This document shows, in pieces, positions 1-8,261 of a stretch of 17,600 nucleotides of DNA. A model generated the notes under the pieces. The model made no database searches, was not told the origin of the DNA, and saw only the letters and a list, made by a program, of their open reading frames with translations. Numbering within the stretch: the first letter of the stretch is position 1; the number at the start of each line of letters is the position of its first letter. Made by a program: the position numbers and the translations under genes. The stretch is from assembly GCA_021779005.1 (NCBI GenBank), contig JAJYBN010000002.1, positions 1-17,600 of the forward strand, written 5' to 3'. The DNA comes from Pseudomonadota bacterium. GTDB taxonomy: Bacteria > Pseudomonadota > Gammaproteobacteria > Natronospirales > REEB76.

Positions 1-967
1 TAAGCGCGAATAGTCGGTGGAATTCACCCAAGTACTTATTCGGCGAGAGCTACGGCACTACGCGTTCAGCTGCGTTGGTCTATTACCTGCAACAGCACGA
101 TTCCATGGATTTGAACGGTGTGATCTTGCTGTCGTCGATCCTCGATTTCAGGACTGCCAGTTTCAACGCCGGTAACGACTTGCCGTTCGAGACCTTCCTG
201 CCGAGCTACGCGGCAGTCGCCTGGTATCACAAGAAACTGCCCAATCCGCCCGCTGAACTGCAGCCGTTCCTGCGCGAAGTGGAGAAATTCGCCATGACGG
301 AATATGCTGAGGCGCTGAATCAGGGCAATGCCTTGAGTCAGAGTGAATTCAAAGAAGTTGCCAACACGCTGCACGAGTACACCGGCCTGAGCACTGCTTA
401 TATCGAGAAAGCCAACCTGCGCGTCACGGCTTCCCAGTTCGAACATGAATTGTTGAATGATCAGGACCTGACCACCGGACGGCTGGATGCGCGCTTCACC
501 GGTCCGAGCATGGACCCTCTGGGCGAGACTGCGGATTACGACCCACAGTCCGCGGCCATTAGCTCGGCGTATGTGTCCGCACTCAATGATTACATGCATA
601 ACACGCTGAAGTTCGAAACTGACAAAGCCTACTTTCCCGAAAAATTCCATAAATGGGACTGGCAGCACAAGAATCCCACCACTAGCCAGGCCTGGCCGGG
701 ATTACCGAACGTGGCCGTGGACCTGGCCGAAGCCATGAAATACAATCCGGACCTGAGGTGTTGGTGAACAATGGTTATTTCGATCTGGCTACACCGTATT
801 ACGCCACCATCTACACCATGGATCATCTGCCTATCCAGAAGGATCTTCAGGACCACGTGCACATGGCGTATTACGATTCCGGTCACATGGTGTATGCGCA
901 TGTGCCGGCATTGAAACAGCTGCATGACAATGCGGCGAAATTCATCAAGAGCACAGACAATCTATAA
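1..967 (+). pseudogene. Peptidase S10 (serine carboxypeptidase-like), 5'-partial and frameshifted
   Basis: The gene enters from the left edge in frame 3. The nucleophile motif G-E-S-Y-G is at once visible (Ser codon 48-50), followed by a long S10-like helical region. That frame stops at 765-767. From 758 the next frame continues seamlessly with V-L-V-N-N-G-Y-F-D-L-A-T-P and ends at TAA 965-967. It carries the other two expected triad residues: Asp (codon 782-784, in NGYFDLATP) and His (codon 884-886, in SGHMVYAH). Adding one base after 757 (for example GG to GGG) would give a continuous reading through both halves. As read, the product loses the Asp and His and should be inactive. Family members are secreted or periplasmic peptidases that release C-terminal residues; the signal peptide would lie outside the window. 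A sequencing or assembly error in a short G run is an alternative to true gene decay. Confidence 0.85.
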
Positions 968-993
968 AGTTTGAAATCAGGAAGATGCAGACT

Positions 994-1024
994 AAAACGG
1001 GGTGCATGGCGCCCCGTTTTTTTT
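994..1024 (+). terminator. Rho-independent terminator of the S10 gene
   Basis: A 9-bp perfect stem, AAAACGGGG (994-1002) with CCCCGTTTT (1012-1020), extends inward by a wobble and two G-C pairs to a three-base loop. The T run reaches 1024. It starts 26 bases after the S10 stop. The convergent ubiB gene ends at 1030, and the A run on the left arm gives a short U run on the minus strand, so it may work in both directions. Confidence 0.85.
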
Positions 1025-1029
1025 GAGTT

Positions 1030-2679
1030 CTAGCTTGCGCTGGTCCAATAGCCGAAGCTGATAGCAGCAATGCCAATACCTATTACTGATAGCGAACCCC
1101 ATACGGGTACTGCATGCAGGGCTAACAACAGTGTACCGCTGACGATGAGCGCGCCGCCCGCCATGGCATAGTACAGGTGACGCACACGCAGCTGTTGCGC
1201 TTCGCGCAGACGCTTGAGTTCCTCGCTATGTGTGTTGATCTGTAATTTGTTTTCCGCCATGTGCTGCAAGATGCGGTTGAGCCGGGCCGGCGCTTCCAGC
1301 AGCAGCTCACGCAGTGCCGGCAGACCCGCGCGCACGCGCCGTAGGGTGGCCTTGAGCCCCATCTGTTCGCGCGTCCAGTCTTCCAGGAACGGCTTGGCGG
1401 TGGTCCATAGATCCAGATCCGGATACAGTTCGCGCCCCAGGCCCTCGATGTTCAGCAGCGTTTTCTGCAGCAGCACCAGTTGCGGCTGCACTTCCATGTT
1501 GAAGCGCCGCGCAGTCTGGAACAGGTGTAATAGCAGCTGGCCGAAGGAGATGTCCTTGAGAGGGCGGTTGAAGATCGGTTCGCACACTGTGCGCACCGCA
1601 CTTTCGAATTCATTCACGCGTGTGCCCATCGGCACCCAGCCTGAATCCACGTGCAGCTCCGCAACCCGCCGGTAATCGCGGTTGAAGAATGCCAGGAAGT
1701 TCTCTGCCAGATACTGCTGGTCGCGCGGATTGAGGGTGCCGATGATACCGAAATCCACGGCCACGTAGCGCGGGTTCTTTGGATCGGCTATGTCCACGAA
1801 GATATTGCCGGGATGCATATCGGCATGGAAGAAGTTGTGCTTGAATACCTGGGTGAAAAAGATCTGCACCCCGTTCTCGGCGAGCTTCTGCATGTCCGTA
1901 CCGCGTGTCCTTAGGGTCTCCACATCGCTGACCGGTACGCCATGGATGCGCTCCATGACCATGACATTGCGGCGCGTGAGCGGCCAATGGATCTCTGGCA
2001 CGTAGAGCAAATGCGAACCCTGAAAGTTGCGGCGCAGTTGCGAAGCGTTGGCGGCTTCGCGGATCAGGTCGAGTTCATCGAGGATGGTCTTCTCGTATTC
2101 ACCCACCACTTCCCGGGGCCGCAGCCGCCGGCCATCGGACCAGTAGCGTTCCGCGAGCGCCGCGATCAGGTACAGCAGGTCCAGGTCGCCGCGGATGATA
2201 TGTTCGACCCCCGGGCGCAGGACCTTGACCACTACCTCGCGGCCGTCCGGCAGACGCGCGGCATGCACCTGGGCAATGGAAGCTGAAGCCAGCGGTGCTT
2301 CGCTGAATTCCTGAAACAGCACTGTTACCGGTTTGTCGAGTACCTGTTCGATGATAAGGCGTGCTTCGCGACCGGGGAACGGCGACACCTGGTCCTGGAG
2401 TTTCGCGAGTTCGTCGGCGATGTCATGCGGCAGCAGGTCGCGGCGCGTGGACAGCATCTGGCCAAACTTCACGAAGATAGGCCCCAGGTCTTCCAGGGCA
2501 CGACGGATGCGTGCGCCACGCGGCACATCGCGGCGGCGCAACCAGTAGAACGGCGACAGATAGGTCAGGAAACGGATGGGACGGAAGATGTGCGCCGTCA
2601 GGATTATCTCATCCAGCCCGTGGCGCGCCAGCACGAAGTTGATGCGCATCAGGCGCAGTGTCTGGCGTGGCGTGATCAT
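1030..2679 (-). CDS. ubiB: UbiB, ABC1/AarF-family ATPase of ubiquinone biosynthesis
   Basis: 549 aa, the usual length for UbiB. It belongs to the atypical protein-kinase-like ABC1/ADCK/Coq8 family, which supports ubiquinone synthesis at the inner membrane through ATPase activity rather than ordinary protein phosphorylation. The family signatures are all visible: KFGQ (residues 71-74) of the KxGQ extension, the Ala-rich loop A-S-A-S-I-A-Q-V-H (131-139), the nucleotide-site Lys in VVVKV (about 152), the catalytic loop HADMHPGN (285-292), and DFG (309-311). Two hydrophobic segments near residues 505-549 fit the C-terminal membrane anchor of bacterial UbiB. The ATG at 2679 overlaps the ubiJ stop as ATGA, so translation is probably coupled. 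It is the last gene of the ubiE-ubiJ-ubiB unit. Confidence 0.97.
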   Translation of the reverse strand: MITPRQTLRLMRINFVLARHGLDEIILTAHIFRPIRFLTYLSPFYWLRRRDVPRGARIRRALEDLGPIFVKFGQMLSTRRDLLPHDIADELAKLQDQVSPFPGREARLIIEQVLDKPVTVLFQEFSEAPLASASIAQVHAARLPDGREVVVKVLRPGVEHIIRGDLDLLYLIAALAERYWSDGRRLRPREVVGEYEKTILDELDLIREAANASQLRRNFQGSHLLYVPEIHWPLTRRNVMVMERIHGVPVSDVETLRTRGTDMQKLAENGVQIFFTQVFKHNFFHADMHPGNIFVDIADPKNPRYVAVDFGIIGTLNPRDQQYLAENFLAFFNRDYRRVAELHVDSGWVPMGTRVNEFESAVRTVCEPIFNRPLKDISFGQLLLHLFQTARRFNMEVQPQLVLLQKTLLNIEGLGRELYPDLDLWTTAKPFLEDWTREQMGLKATLRRVRAGLPALRELLLEAPARLNRILQHMAENKLQINTHSEELKRLREAQQLRVRHLYYAMAGGALIVSGTLLLALHAVPVWGSLSVIGIGIAAISFGYWTSAS

Positions 2680-3293
2680 GGATATTGTGGCTTGGTGCCG
2701 AGGCGCTGCAGGCGTGCCGCCAGACGGTCCACGTCACTTTTCAGTTTATCCACCTCGTCGAGATAACTTTCGACTTCATGGCGTGGCGGCAGCATGGCGC
2801 TCTCATAGACCAGATACTCGGCCATATCCTGGCCCAGCCGGCCAGCTGTATCCCTGCCCCAGCGCATGCAGTCACGCACCAGCGACCCGATCTGATGTGC
2901 GGCCACGTCACCCACATAACCGGACAGCAGTTCTTCCCAGTCCAGGTCTGCCTGTTTCAGCAACCGCGAAAACGTCTGTGCGGTCTCGGCATCGCCGTTG
3001 AGTTCTATACCGCGCGGCGGCGCCTCGCCGCGTTTCAGCGCCGCCTCCAGCAATGCGAAACTCGCAGCACGCACCGTCATGTCCGGCGGACCATGATGAT
3101 CGCCGCGCACCTTCAGCTTGCCGTCTTGGGGCAGGAAATACAGCTTGAGTGGTAGTTCCTTGAGTTCCAGGGCGATGACCTTGCCGTCCAGTTGCTTCAG
3201 ATCATGTTGCGCGGCGCTGGAGCCGGACAGTGCGCTGTCCAGCGCCCGCTCCACTGCCGCTGCAAAAAATGTATTGATTGAAGGCAGTTTCAA
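2676..3293 (-). CDS. ubiJ: UbiJ, SCP2-domain ubiquinone biosynthesis accessory factor
   Basis: 205 aa, close to the usual length of about 200. UbiJ is a cytosolic accessory protein with an SCP2-type lipid-binding domain; with UbiK it helps assemble the soluble Ubi complex around hydrophobic intermediates. Seen here: an N-terminal helix, a beta-rich SCP2-like core (about residues 25-115, with DGKVIALEL and [14 protein letters not shown]), then helices containing the family-like [11 protein letters not shown] and a C-terminal coiled coil (about 172-200, [19 protein letters not shown]). I chose the TTG at 3293-3291: it overlaps the ubiE stop as TTGA, matching the ATGA coupling at the other end, and the family's N-terminal helix begins right there. 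No in-frame ATG near the start fits better. Identification rests on position between ubiE and ubiB plus the domain pattern. Confidence 0.9.
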   Translation of the reverse strand: MKLPSINTFFAAAVERALDSALSGSSAAQHDLKQLDGKVIALELKELPLKLYFLPQDGKLKVRGDHHGPPDMTVRAASFALLEAALKRGEAPPRGIELNGDAETAQTFSRLLKQADLDWEELLSGYVGDVAAHQIGSLVRDCMRWGRDTAGRLGQDMAEYLVYESAMLPPRHEVESYLDEVDKLKSDVDRLAARLQRLGTKPQYP

Positions 3294-4045
3294 AGCCGGT
3301 AACCCCGGTGGAGTGCGACGATGCCGCCGCTCAGGTTGAAGTAGCTGCAGCGTTCGAAGCTGGCCGTCTGCATCATGGATTTCAAGGTTTCCTGGTCAGG
3401 ATGCACACGGATGGATTCAGCCAGATAGCGGTAGCTGGCTTCGTCCCTGGCTACCCATTTGCCGATCTGTGGCAGCACCTTGAAGGAATAAAAATCGTAA
3501 ACCGGCTTCAATCCGGGTGCCGTGGGTCTGGAAAACTCCAGGATCAGCAACCTTCCGCCGGGTTTCAACACCCGGTACATGCTGGCGAGCGCTGTATCCT
3601 TGCGGGTCACGTTGCGCAATCCGAACGCGATGGTGATGCAATCGAATGAATTGACAGGAAACGGCAGATGCTCAGCATCCGCTTGTACGTAGTCCACATT
3701 TCCGGCTACGCCGGCGTCCACCATACGGCGGCGGCCTTTTTCCAGCATCGAAGCGTTGATATCCGTCAACAGCACCCGGCCGTTTGCACCCACCTGTTTT
3801 GCCAGACCGCGGGTGATGTCACCGGTGCCACCGGCCACGTCCAGCGCCATCTGGCCGGCTTTCAGGCCTGTCTGGGACAGCATGAAACGCTTCCACAGAC
3901 GGTGGATGCCGAGCGACATCAGGTCGTTCATCAGGTCATAGCGGTCCGCGACGGAACTGAACACCTGGCCCACACGCCGGGCTTTCTCGGCGATCGGGAT
4001 TTCCTGGAAACCGAAATGGGTGGTGTGTTTGCTGTTGCCGGTCAT
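3290..4045 (-). CDS. ubiE: UbiE, demethylmenaquinol/ubiquinol C-methyltransferase
   Basis: 251 aa, the same length as E. coli UbiE. It is a class I SAM-dependent methyltransferase that C-methylates the benzoquinol ring in ubiquinone synthesis, and demethylmenaquinol where menaquinone is made. Visible: the N-terminal UbiE signature around [14 protein letters not shown] (28-41), the SAM motif [13 protein letters not shown] (67-78), the acidic D-A-E-H-L-P-F (about 121-127) and the FGLRNV box following it. The ATG at 4045 is 65 bases downstream of the DUF971 stop. It has no clear Shine-Dalgarno sequence, which is also true of several neighbours. The stop overlaps the TTG of ubiJ. Confidence 0.97.
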   Translation of the reverse strand: MTGNSKHTTHFGFQEIPIAEKARRVGQVFSSVADRYDLMNDLMSLGIHRLWKRFMLSQTGLKAGQMALDVAGGTGDITRGLAKQVGANGRVLLTDINASMLEKGRRRMVDAGVAGNVDYVQADAEHLPFPVNSFDCITIAFGLRNVTRKDTALASMYRVLKPGGRLLILEFSRPTAPGLKPVYDFYSFKVLPQIGKWVARDEASYRYLAESIRVHPDQETLKSMMQTASFERCSYFNLSGGIVALHRGYRL

Positions 4046-4110
4046 GGCAGGAACTCGTCGAGCGGGATCTGCATTCTAGCAGCCGGCCCGTCAGGGATGA
4101 TTGATTCAAG

Positions 4111-4464
4111 TCAGTTGCGTTGGTAGCCCGCGTCCTTGAGGCGCTTGAGATAGCGTGACCAGTTGTCCTGCTGGTTTCTGCCCAGATCGTAGAGCACCGG
4201 CCAGGAATACAGCCCAGTATCGTGGCCATCGTCGAACTTGAGGCACACGGCGTAATTGCCCACCGGCTCCACGCCGATGACCTTCACATGCTCCTTGCCG
4301 GTCTGCAGGATCTCGGTGCCGTGACCGCGCACTTCCGCCGAGGGTGAGAATACCCGCAGGTACTCGAATGGCAATTCGAACTTTTCTCCGCTATCGAAAG
4401 TGACAGTCAGTACACCCGCGGATTTGCACAGGCGGACCTCAGTGGGGCGGGGGTTGGTGGGCAT
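4111..4464 (-). CDS. DUF971 protein (gamma-butyrobetaine hydroxylase-like N-terminal domain)
   Basis: 117 aa from the ATG at 4464. DUF971 is a small domain also found at the N-terminus of gamma-butyrobetaine hydroxylases and at the C-terminus of some Mrp/ApbC-type Fe-S carriers such as plant HCF101; the stand-alone form has no settled role. Seen here: R-P-T-E-V-R-L near the start, LPFEYLRVFSPSAEVRGHG in the middle, and the typical E-P-V-G-N-Y-A, D-D-G-H-D-T-G-L-Y-S-W and Y-L-K-R-L segments. An in-frame ATG at 4500 would add 12 residues. I prefer 4464 because the family homology starts there and because the diverged copy upstream begins at the equivalent residue. Neither start has a good ribosome binding site. 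It sits directly upstream of ubiE, a placement recurrent in gammaproteobacteria, so it may share the ubi promoter. Confidence 0.88.
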   Translation of the reverse strand: MPTNPRPTEVRLCKSAGVLTVTFDSGEKFELPFEYLRVFSPSAEVRGHGTEILQTGKEHVKVIGVEPVGNYAVCLKFDDGHDTGLYSWPVLYDLGRNQQDNWSRYLKRLKDAGYQRN

Positions 4465-4511
4465 CGGATTTTTTGTCTGCTTTAAAAGTGAGCGGTGCAT
4501 TGTCTAACAAT

Positions 4512-4784
4512 TCAAAATAGCCTTGCTTTTTCGTCATTCGAAGCCAGCTTGTGACCCGAAAGGGTGGTTTTATCGGGCTCCATCTTTATCCAGTCCGTAA
4601 GCCCGGCTATTATGCAGATCTCCCCCGGTTCCAGCGTTTTCAGATCTTTTCTACTGAAAGATCTCATTTTCCACATCGTGCTAAAAGGAATACTGGCACA
4701 AGCACACAGCCGGACGGTCACCGCCAATACACCCGCGTAATTACTCAGGCATGCTTCATTGGGCCGATTAGGTAAGTTAAACAT
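4512..4784 (-). pseudogene. Diverged or decayed DUF971-like paralogue (90 codons)
   Basis: A 90-codon frame opens at ATG 4784, with GGAG six bases upstream, and ends at 4512. Its first third aligns without gaps to the intact DUF971 protein next door, at a constant one-residue offset: both have R-P-x-E-x-x-L, then A-G-V-L-x-V-T, then exactly eight residues, then (L/I)-P-F. By eye, 12 of 28 positions match (residues 6-33 of the intact protein). The second half has lost the G-N-Y-A and D-G-H-D-T-G-L-Y-S-W signatures, leaving only faint resemblance. I infer an old tandem duplication that has decayed or diverged. It could instead be a small expressed protein, since the start and ribosome binding site look intact. 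Confidence 0.45.
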
Positions 4785-4942
4785 ATCGGACTCCAATGGC
4801 TAAACTGTGGAGTTGCTGCTTACGTTTAAAATACTGATTACTGTTTAAAGTAATCTGACTGGCCGAATGACGCATCATAGATAAATATTGGCTCATCCCT
4901 GGACTGCGCTGCTGCAATGTACTTTGAGTATTCTTGCAAAGG

Positions 4943-4948
4943 ATTATA
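4943..4948 (-). promoter_or_regulatory. Candidate -10 element for the DUF971-ubiEJB unit
   Basis: The minus strand reads TATAAT exactly, preceded by TGTACA. No convincing -35 is present: TGTATT at a 16-base spacing is the nearest. It lies downstream of the hslU terminator and upstream of the DUF971-like copy, where a promoter for the ubi unit would be needed. Confidence 0.35.
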
Positions 4949-4979
4949 TGTACAGGCTTCAAGCAATACATCCAAGAGT

Positions 4980-5009
4980 ACAACAAAGGTGAGAAGTTTA
5001 ATTCTCGCC
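4980..5009 (-). terminator. Probable rho-independent terminator of hslU
   Basis: On the minus strand an 8-bp stem, GGCGAGAA with TTCTCACC (one G-U pair), encloses a 6-base loop and is followed by TTTGTTGT. It begins 36 bases after the hslU stop. The U tract is imperfect, so efficiency is uncertain. It would separate hslVU transcription from the ubi unit. Confidence 0.55.
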
Positions 5010-5044
5010 CTAGGTCAAGTACTTCTGTCAATCTAGATATACAA

Positions 5045-6379
5045 TTATAAAATATACCGGCTCAAATCTTCATCCTTCACCAGCTTGCCGACCTGCTGAT
5101 CCACATAAGTAGCATCGATCACTATCTTCTTGCCGTTCTTGTCAGCCGCTTCGAAGGAGATGCTCTCGAACAACCGTTCCATGACCGTGTGTAGGCGGCG
5201 TGCGCCGATATTCTCGGTGCGTTCGTTTACCTCGAAGGCCACTTCCGCAATGCGGCGCACGCCGTCCGTACTGAACTCCAGCTTCACGCCTTCGGTCAGC
5301 ATGAGCGCGGTGTACTGGATGGTGAGTGCGGCATCCGGTTCCGTGAGGATGCGGACGAAATCCTCGGTGGTCAGTGCCGCCAGTTCCACGCGGATTGGCA
5401 ATCGCCCCTGCAGCTCCGGAATCAGGTCGGAGGGTTTCGACATCTGGAATGCGCCGGAGGCAATAAACAGCACGTGATCGGTCTTCACGGTGCCGTATTT
5501 GGTGGTTACTGTGGTGCCCTCCACCAGCGGCAGCAGGTCGCGCTGCACGCCCTCGCGGGACACATCCGCGCCATGCACTTCACCGCGACGTGTGACCTTG
5601 TCCAATTCGTCGAGGAATACGATGCCGTTCTGCTCGACGTTGGTGAGCGCAGCCAGCTTGATGTCATCCTCGTTTACCAGTTTGGCAGCTTCTTCATCTT
5701 CCAGTAATTTGCGTGCTTCCTTGATCTTGAGTTTGCGCGTGCGGGTACGTTGATTGCCCATGTTCTGGAACAGTCCCTGCAGCTGCTGGGTCATCTCCTC
5801 CATGCCTGGCGGCGCCATGATCTCCACACCGATGCTGGTCATGGCCAGTTCCACTTCGATCTCCCGGTCCTCGAGATCACCTTCACGCAGCATCTTGCGG
5901 AATTTCTGGCGCGTGTCCGAGCTTTCTGGTGGCTGCGGCTCGTTGGCGAACCCGACGCTGCGCTTGCGTGGCAGCAGCGCATCTAGAATGCGCTCTTCGG
6001 CGGCTTCCTCGGCGCGGCTCTGTACCCGGCGTTTGGCATGGTCGCGTTCCATCTTCACAGCTGCATCCATGAGATCGCGGATGATGGCGTCCACGTCCTT
6101 GCCAACGTAACCTACCTCGGTGAACTTGGTGGCTTCCACCTTGATGAACGGCGCATTGGCGAGGCGCGCCAGGCGGCGCGCGATCTCGGTCTTGCCGACG
6201 CCCGTGGGGCCGATCATGAGGATGTTCTTGGGGGTGATCTCGTTGCGTAGTTTCTCCGGTACCTGCATGCGTCGCCAGCGGTTGCGCAGGGCGATGGCCA
6301 CGGCGCGCTTGGCGTCGTTCTGGCCGACGATGTGTTTGTCCAGTTCCTGGACTATCTCTCTGGGCGTCATCTCGGACAT
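5045..6379 (-). CDS. hslU: HslU, AAA+ unfoldase of the HslVU protease
   Basis: 444 aa, one longer than E. coli HslU. It is a cytoplasmic hexameric Clp/HSP100-type ATPase that unfolds substrates and threads them into HslV. Seen: N-terminal [10 protein letters not shown], Walker A GPTGVGKT (57-64), the pore loop GYVG (90-93), a charged I-domain (about 110-245), Walker B IVFLDELD (253-260), an arginine-finger region ELQGRLPIR (about 322-330), a sensor-2 segment [10 protein letters not shown], and the C-terminal L-S-R-Y-I-L tail that docks into HslV. The start at 6379 agrees with the highly conserved N-terminus; the ribosome binding site is weak. Oddly, it lies 301 bases from hslV instead of the usual few bases, with a repeat-like insert between them. 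Confidence 0.98.
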   Translation of the reverse strand: MSEMTPREIVQELDKHIVGQNDAKRAVAIALRNRWRRMQVPEKLRNEITPKNILMIGPTGVGKTEIARRLARLANAPFIKVEATKFTEVGYVGKDVDAIIRDLMDAAVKMERDHAKRRVQSRAEEAAEERILDALLPRKRSVGFANEPQPPESSDTRQKFRKMLREGDLEDREIEVELAMTSIGVEIMAPPGMEEMTQQLQGLFQNMGNQRTRTRKLKIKEARKLLEDEEAAKLVNEDDIKLAALTNVEQNGIVFLDELDKVTRRGEVHGADVSREGVQRDLLPLVEGTTVTTKYGTVKTDHVLFIASGAFQMSKPSDLIPELQGRLPIRVELAALTTEDFVRILTEPDAALTIQYTALMLTEGVKLEFSTDGVRRIAEVAFEVNERTENIGARRLHTVMERLFESISFEAADKNGKKIVIDATYVDQQVGKLVKDEDLSRYIL

Positions 6380-6410
6380 GTTTTGGTATCACTTCTACTA
6401 AGATATTGTT

Positions 6411-6661
6411 GTGCGGCTCCGCCGCATATTTATTAAGAGAGCGGGTTCCGCCCTGCTGTCAGGTTACTTTTCTTTGGCGCAGAGAAAAGTAACCAAAAGA
6501 AACATACCGGAGCGTCTACGGGTGTTCTTTGTTGGGTTCAATGCCCCACGCTGCATTGGTCGTCTCACGATATCGGTTTCTTCAGCCCTGCCATTCAAAC
6601 AACTTACAGAAGTATTAGTCATGCTGCTCCGCATAACCCCTGTCTGCAAGGTCGCAGACAT
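6411..6661. repeat. Repeat-like hairpin element between hslV and hslU
   Basis: The spacer holds three hairpins. The first is TGCGGC/GCCGCA (6412-6426, 3-base loop). The second is a perfect 12-bp GGTTACTTTTCT/AGAAAAGTAACC (6462-6494, 9-base loop). The third is TGTCTGC/GCAGACA (6641-6660). The central hairpin plus the following AAAAGAAA, read as codons K-V-T-K-R, resembles a repeat widespread at gene ends in proteobacterial genomes, often annotated as spurious small proteins. I recognise it from memory and could not search for other copies. The open frames on both strands here (about 89 and 65 codons) show repeat-like rather than protein-like composition. Element ends are approximate. Confidence 0.6.
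6462..6494. repeat. Perfect 12-bp inverted repeat in the hslV-hslU spacer
   Basis: Left arm 6462-6473 and right arm 6483-6494 are exact reverse complements around a 9-base loop. No U run follows on the minus strand, so it is not a classic terminator. In a hslVU transcript it could act as an RNA stability or processing hairpin. Confidence 0.8.
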
Positions 6662-6680
6662 TAAAAGGAGCCTGCATTAA

Positions 6681-7217
6681 TTACCTCAGTTCTTCGATCG
6701 TGAGATTGCGATTCGTATAAATACAGATGTCCGCCGCGATGTTCAGTGCGCGCTCGGTGATGGCGCGCGCATCCAGTTCGGTGTTCTCCAGCAAGGCGCG
6801 TGCCGCGGCCTGCGCGTACATGCCGCCGGAGCCGATGGCCATGAGGCCGTGTTCTGGTTCGATGACGTCGCCGTTGCCGGAGATGATCAGCGAGGTGTTC
6901 TTATCGGCCACGCATAACAGCGCCTCCAGGCGTCGTAACATGCGGTCGCTGCGCCAATCCTTTGCTAGTTCTACCGCCGCGCGCGTCAGGTTGCCGCTGT
7001 GCTTGGTGAGTTTTTCCTCGAAACGCTCGGAGAGCGTAAAGGCATCGGCAGTGCCGCCGGCGAAGCCCGCCAGCACCTGGTCGTTATGCAGGCGCCTTAC
7101 CTTGCGGGCGTTGGGTTTCATGACGGTGTTGTTGATGGTCACCTGGCCGTCGCCGCCCATGGCGACGAGCTTGCCGCGCCGCATCGAAAGAATGGTGGTG
7201 CCGTGGAATTGTTCCAT
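6681..7217 (-). CDS. hslV: HslV, proteolytic subunit of the HslVU protease
   Basis: 178 aa. HslV is the N-terminal-threonine peptidase (proteasome beta-like, T1 family) that forms a double hexamer capped by HslU. Visible: M-E-Q-F-H-G then T-T-I-L, so the nucleophile Thr is residue 7 after a short propeptide. In E. coli HslV the Thr directly follows Met. Also present are G-D-G-Q-V-T, the conserved [11 protein letters not shown] and the C-terminal [10 protein letters not shown] chose ATG 7217 because AAGGA lies nine bases upstream. A TTG three codons earlier is in frame but directly abuts that ribosome binding site. Upstream, xerC ends 141 bases away. A weak sigma-32-like arrangement (GTTGCTC, 12 bases, CCCTATG) lies in that gap but is not convincing. 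Confidence 0.97.
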   Translation of the reverse strand: MEQFHGTTILSMRRGKLVAMGGDGQVTINNTVMKPNARKVRRLHNDQVLAGFAGGTADAFTLSERFEEKLTKHSGNLTRAAVELAKDWRSDRMLRRLEALLCVADKNTSLIISGNGDVIEPEHGLMAIGSGGMYAQAAARALLENTELDARAITERALNIAADICIYTNRNLTIEELR

Positions 7218-7342
7218 GTATTTCAATCCTTCAAATGGGCCAGCGGAGTGAGCGTTTCATTTTAAACCAACAGTACCTTGGTGGCGGCCATAGGGTGCTG
7301 CGCAAATGAGCAACTGAAAGCTATGGCTGATCCCGGCGCATG

Positions 7343-7354
7343 ACATGGCCATGT
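7343..7354. repeat. 12-bp perfect palindrome after xerC
   Basis: ACATGGCCATGT is its own reverse complement and lies four bases after the xerC stop, in the xerC-hslV gap. There is no loop and no T run, so it is not a terminator. It could be a protein-binding site or chance. Confidence 0.4.
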
Positions 7355-7358
7355 GAAG

Positions 7359-8261
7359 CTATTTCTTCTTGTGGGCGCGCGGATGTGCCTGATCGTATAT
7401 GCGGGCCAGGTGCTGGAAATCAAGGTGGGTATAGATCTGGGTGGTGCTGATATTGGCGTGGCCGAGCAGTTCCTGCACAGCGCGCAGGTCGCCGCTGGAT
7501 TCCAGCAGATGACTGGCGAAGGAATGCCGGAACAGGTGCGGATGTACGCCTTGCTGCACGCCCTGTGCGATGCCCCAGCGCTTGAGCCGTGTCTGCAGGG
7601 TGCGGGGACTGAGGCGTCCGCCCCGTGGACCCGTGAACAAAGCAGTATCGTCAGGTCTGGTGAGCTGCACACGCACCTTGAGCCAGTCAGCCAGCGCTGC
7701 AAGTGCTTTCCGGCCCACCGGCACGATGCGGGTCTTCGAGCCCTTGCCGGTGGCGCGAACCGTGGCGTCCTGCAGGTCCACGTCGTGCAAGTCTAGGGAG
7801 ATCAATTCCGCGAGCCGCAGGCCAGACGAATACAGCAGCTCCATGATGGCGTGGTCGCGGACCGCCTGCGGCGTGTCGCCGCGAATCTCCAGCAGCTGCG
7901 CCATCTGATCCGCATCCAGAGTCTCGGGCAGATGTCGCGGCAGTTTGGGCGCGCTGATGCCATTGGCGGGATTGTTACGGCTCGCGCCTTCGCGCAGCAA
8001 GTAGTTGTAGAAGCTGCGGATCGCGGCCAGCAGGCGCTGCAGGCTTCGGGGTGAGAGCCCGGAACGGTGGCGCGCGCCCACGAAGGCGCGTACATGGTGG
8101 ATGTCCACGGTGTTCCAGTCGGTGATGTGCTGCTGTTCGCAATACCGTCGGAAGCTTTCGAGATCGTGCTGGTAGCCGGCGGCCGTGTGCGGCGAGAGCC
8201 GGCGTTCGTGGGCAAGATGTCCGAGGAAGTTTTTGATCCAGTCGGCGAAGGCCGTGGTCAT
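7359..8261 (-). CDS. xerC: XerC tyrosine recombinase
   Basis: 300 aa, the usual XerC length. With XerD it resolves chromosome dimers at dif under FtsK control. The N-terminal SAM-like core-binding domain (about 5-90) precedes the catalytic domain, where all expected residues are visible: Arg149 in S-S-G-L-R-L-A-E-L, Lys173 in GKGSKTR, His242 and Arg245 in HPHLFRH, His268 in LLGHANI, and the nucleophile Tyr277 in T-Q-I-Y-T-H. The choice of XerC over XerD or an integrase rests on context: dapF-DUF484-xerC is the conserved gammaproteobacterial order (dapF-yigA-xerC in E. coli). The ATG at 8261 overlaps the DUF484 stop as ATGA. Confidence 0.96.
   Translation of the reverse strand: MTTAFADWIKNFLGHLAHERRLSPHTAAGYQHDLESFRRYCEQQHITDWNTVDIHHVRAFVGARHRSGLSPRSLQRLLAAIRSFYNYLLREGASRNNPANGISAPKLPRHLPETLDADQMAQLLEIRGDTPQAVRDHAIMELLYSSGLRLAELISLDLHDVDLQDATVRATGKGSKTRIVPVGRKALAALADWLKVRVQLTRPDDTALFTGPRGGRLSPRTLQTRLKRWGIAQGVQQGVHPHLFRHSFASHLLESSGDLRAVQELLGHANISTTQIYTHLDFQHLARIYDQAHPRAHKKK

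Larger units (their letters stand above)
4500..5044. other. AT-rich gap between hslU and the DUF971 gene
   Basis: 545 bases without a well-supported intact gene, visibly richer in A+T than the flanking genes. From the hslU side it holds a hairpin terminator (4980-5009), a TATAAT-type -10 element on the minus strand (4943-4948), about 150 bases in which I see no gene, and the decayed DUF971-like frame (4512-4784). Short open frames across 4777-5031 on the minus strand show no recognisable domain. Confidence 0.6.

Noticed and set aside
4777-5031. 84-codon minus-strand frame downstream of hslU
   Set aside because: It runs through the hslU terminator, has no recognisable domain, and overlaps the start of the DUF971-like frame.
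4928-5050. A plus-strand open stretch (about 40 codons, reading G-F-K-Q-Y-I-Q-E-Y-N-K-G-E-K-F near its middle) with protein-like composition
   Set aside because: It has no start codon context, overlaps the hslU terminator and the hslU stop, and matches no family I recognise.
6411-6680. 89-codon plus-strand and 65-codon minus-strand frames between hslV and hslU
   Set aside because: Both read through the perfect hairpin and resemble the spurious small proteins often called in such repeats.
7262-7358. Possible sigma-32 heat-shock promoter for hslV
   Set aside because: Only GTTGCTC and CCCTATG at a 12-base spacing are found, a poor match to CTTGAAA and CCCCATNT, so I did not list it as a feature.
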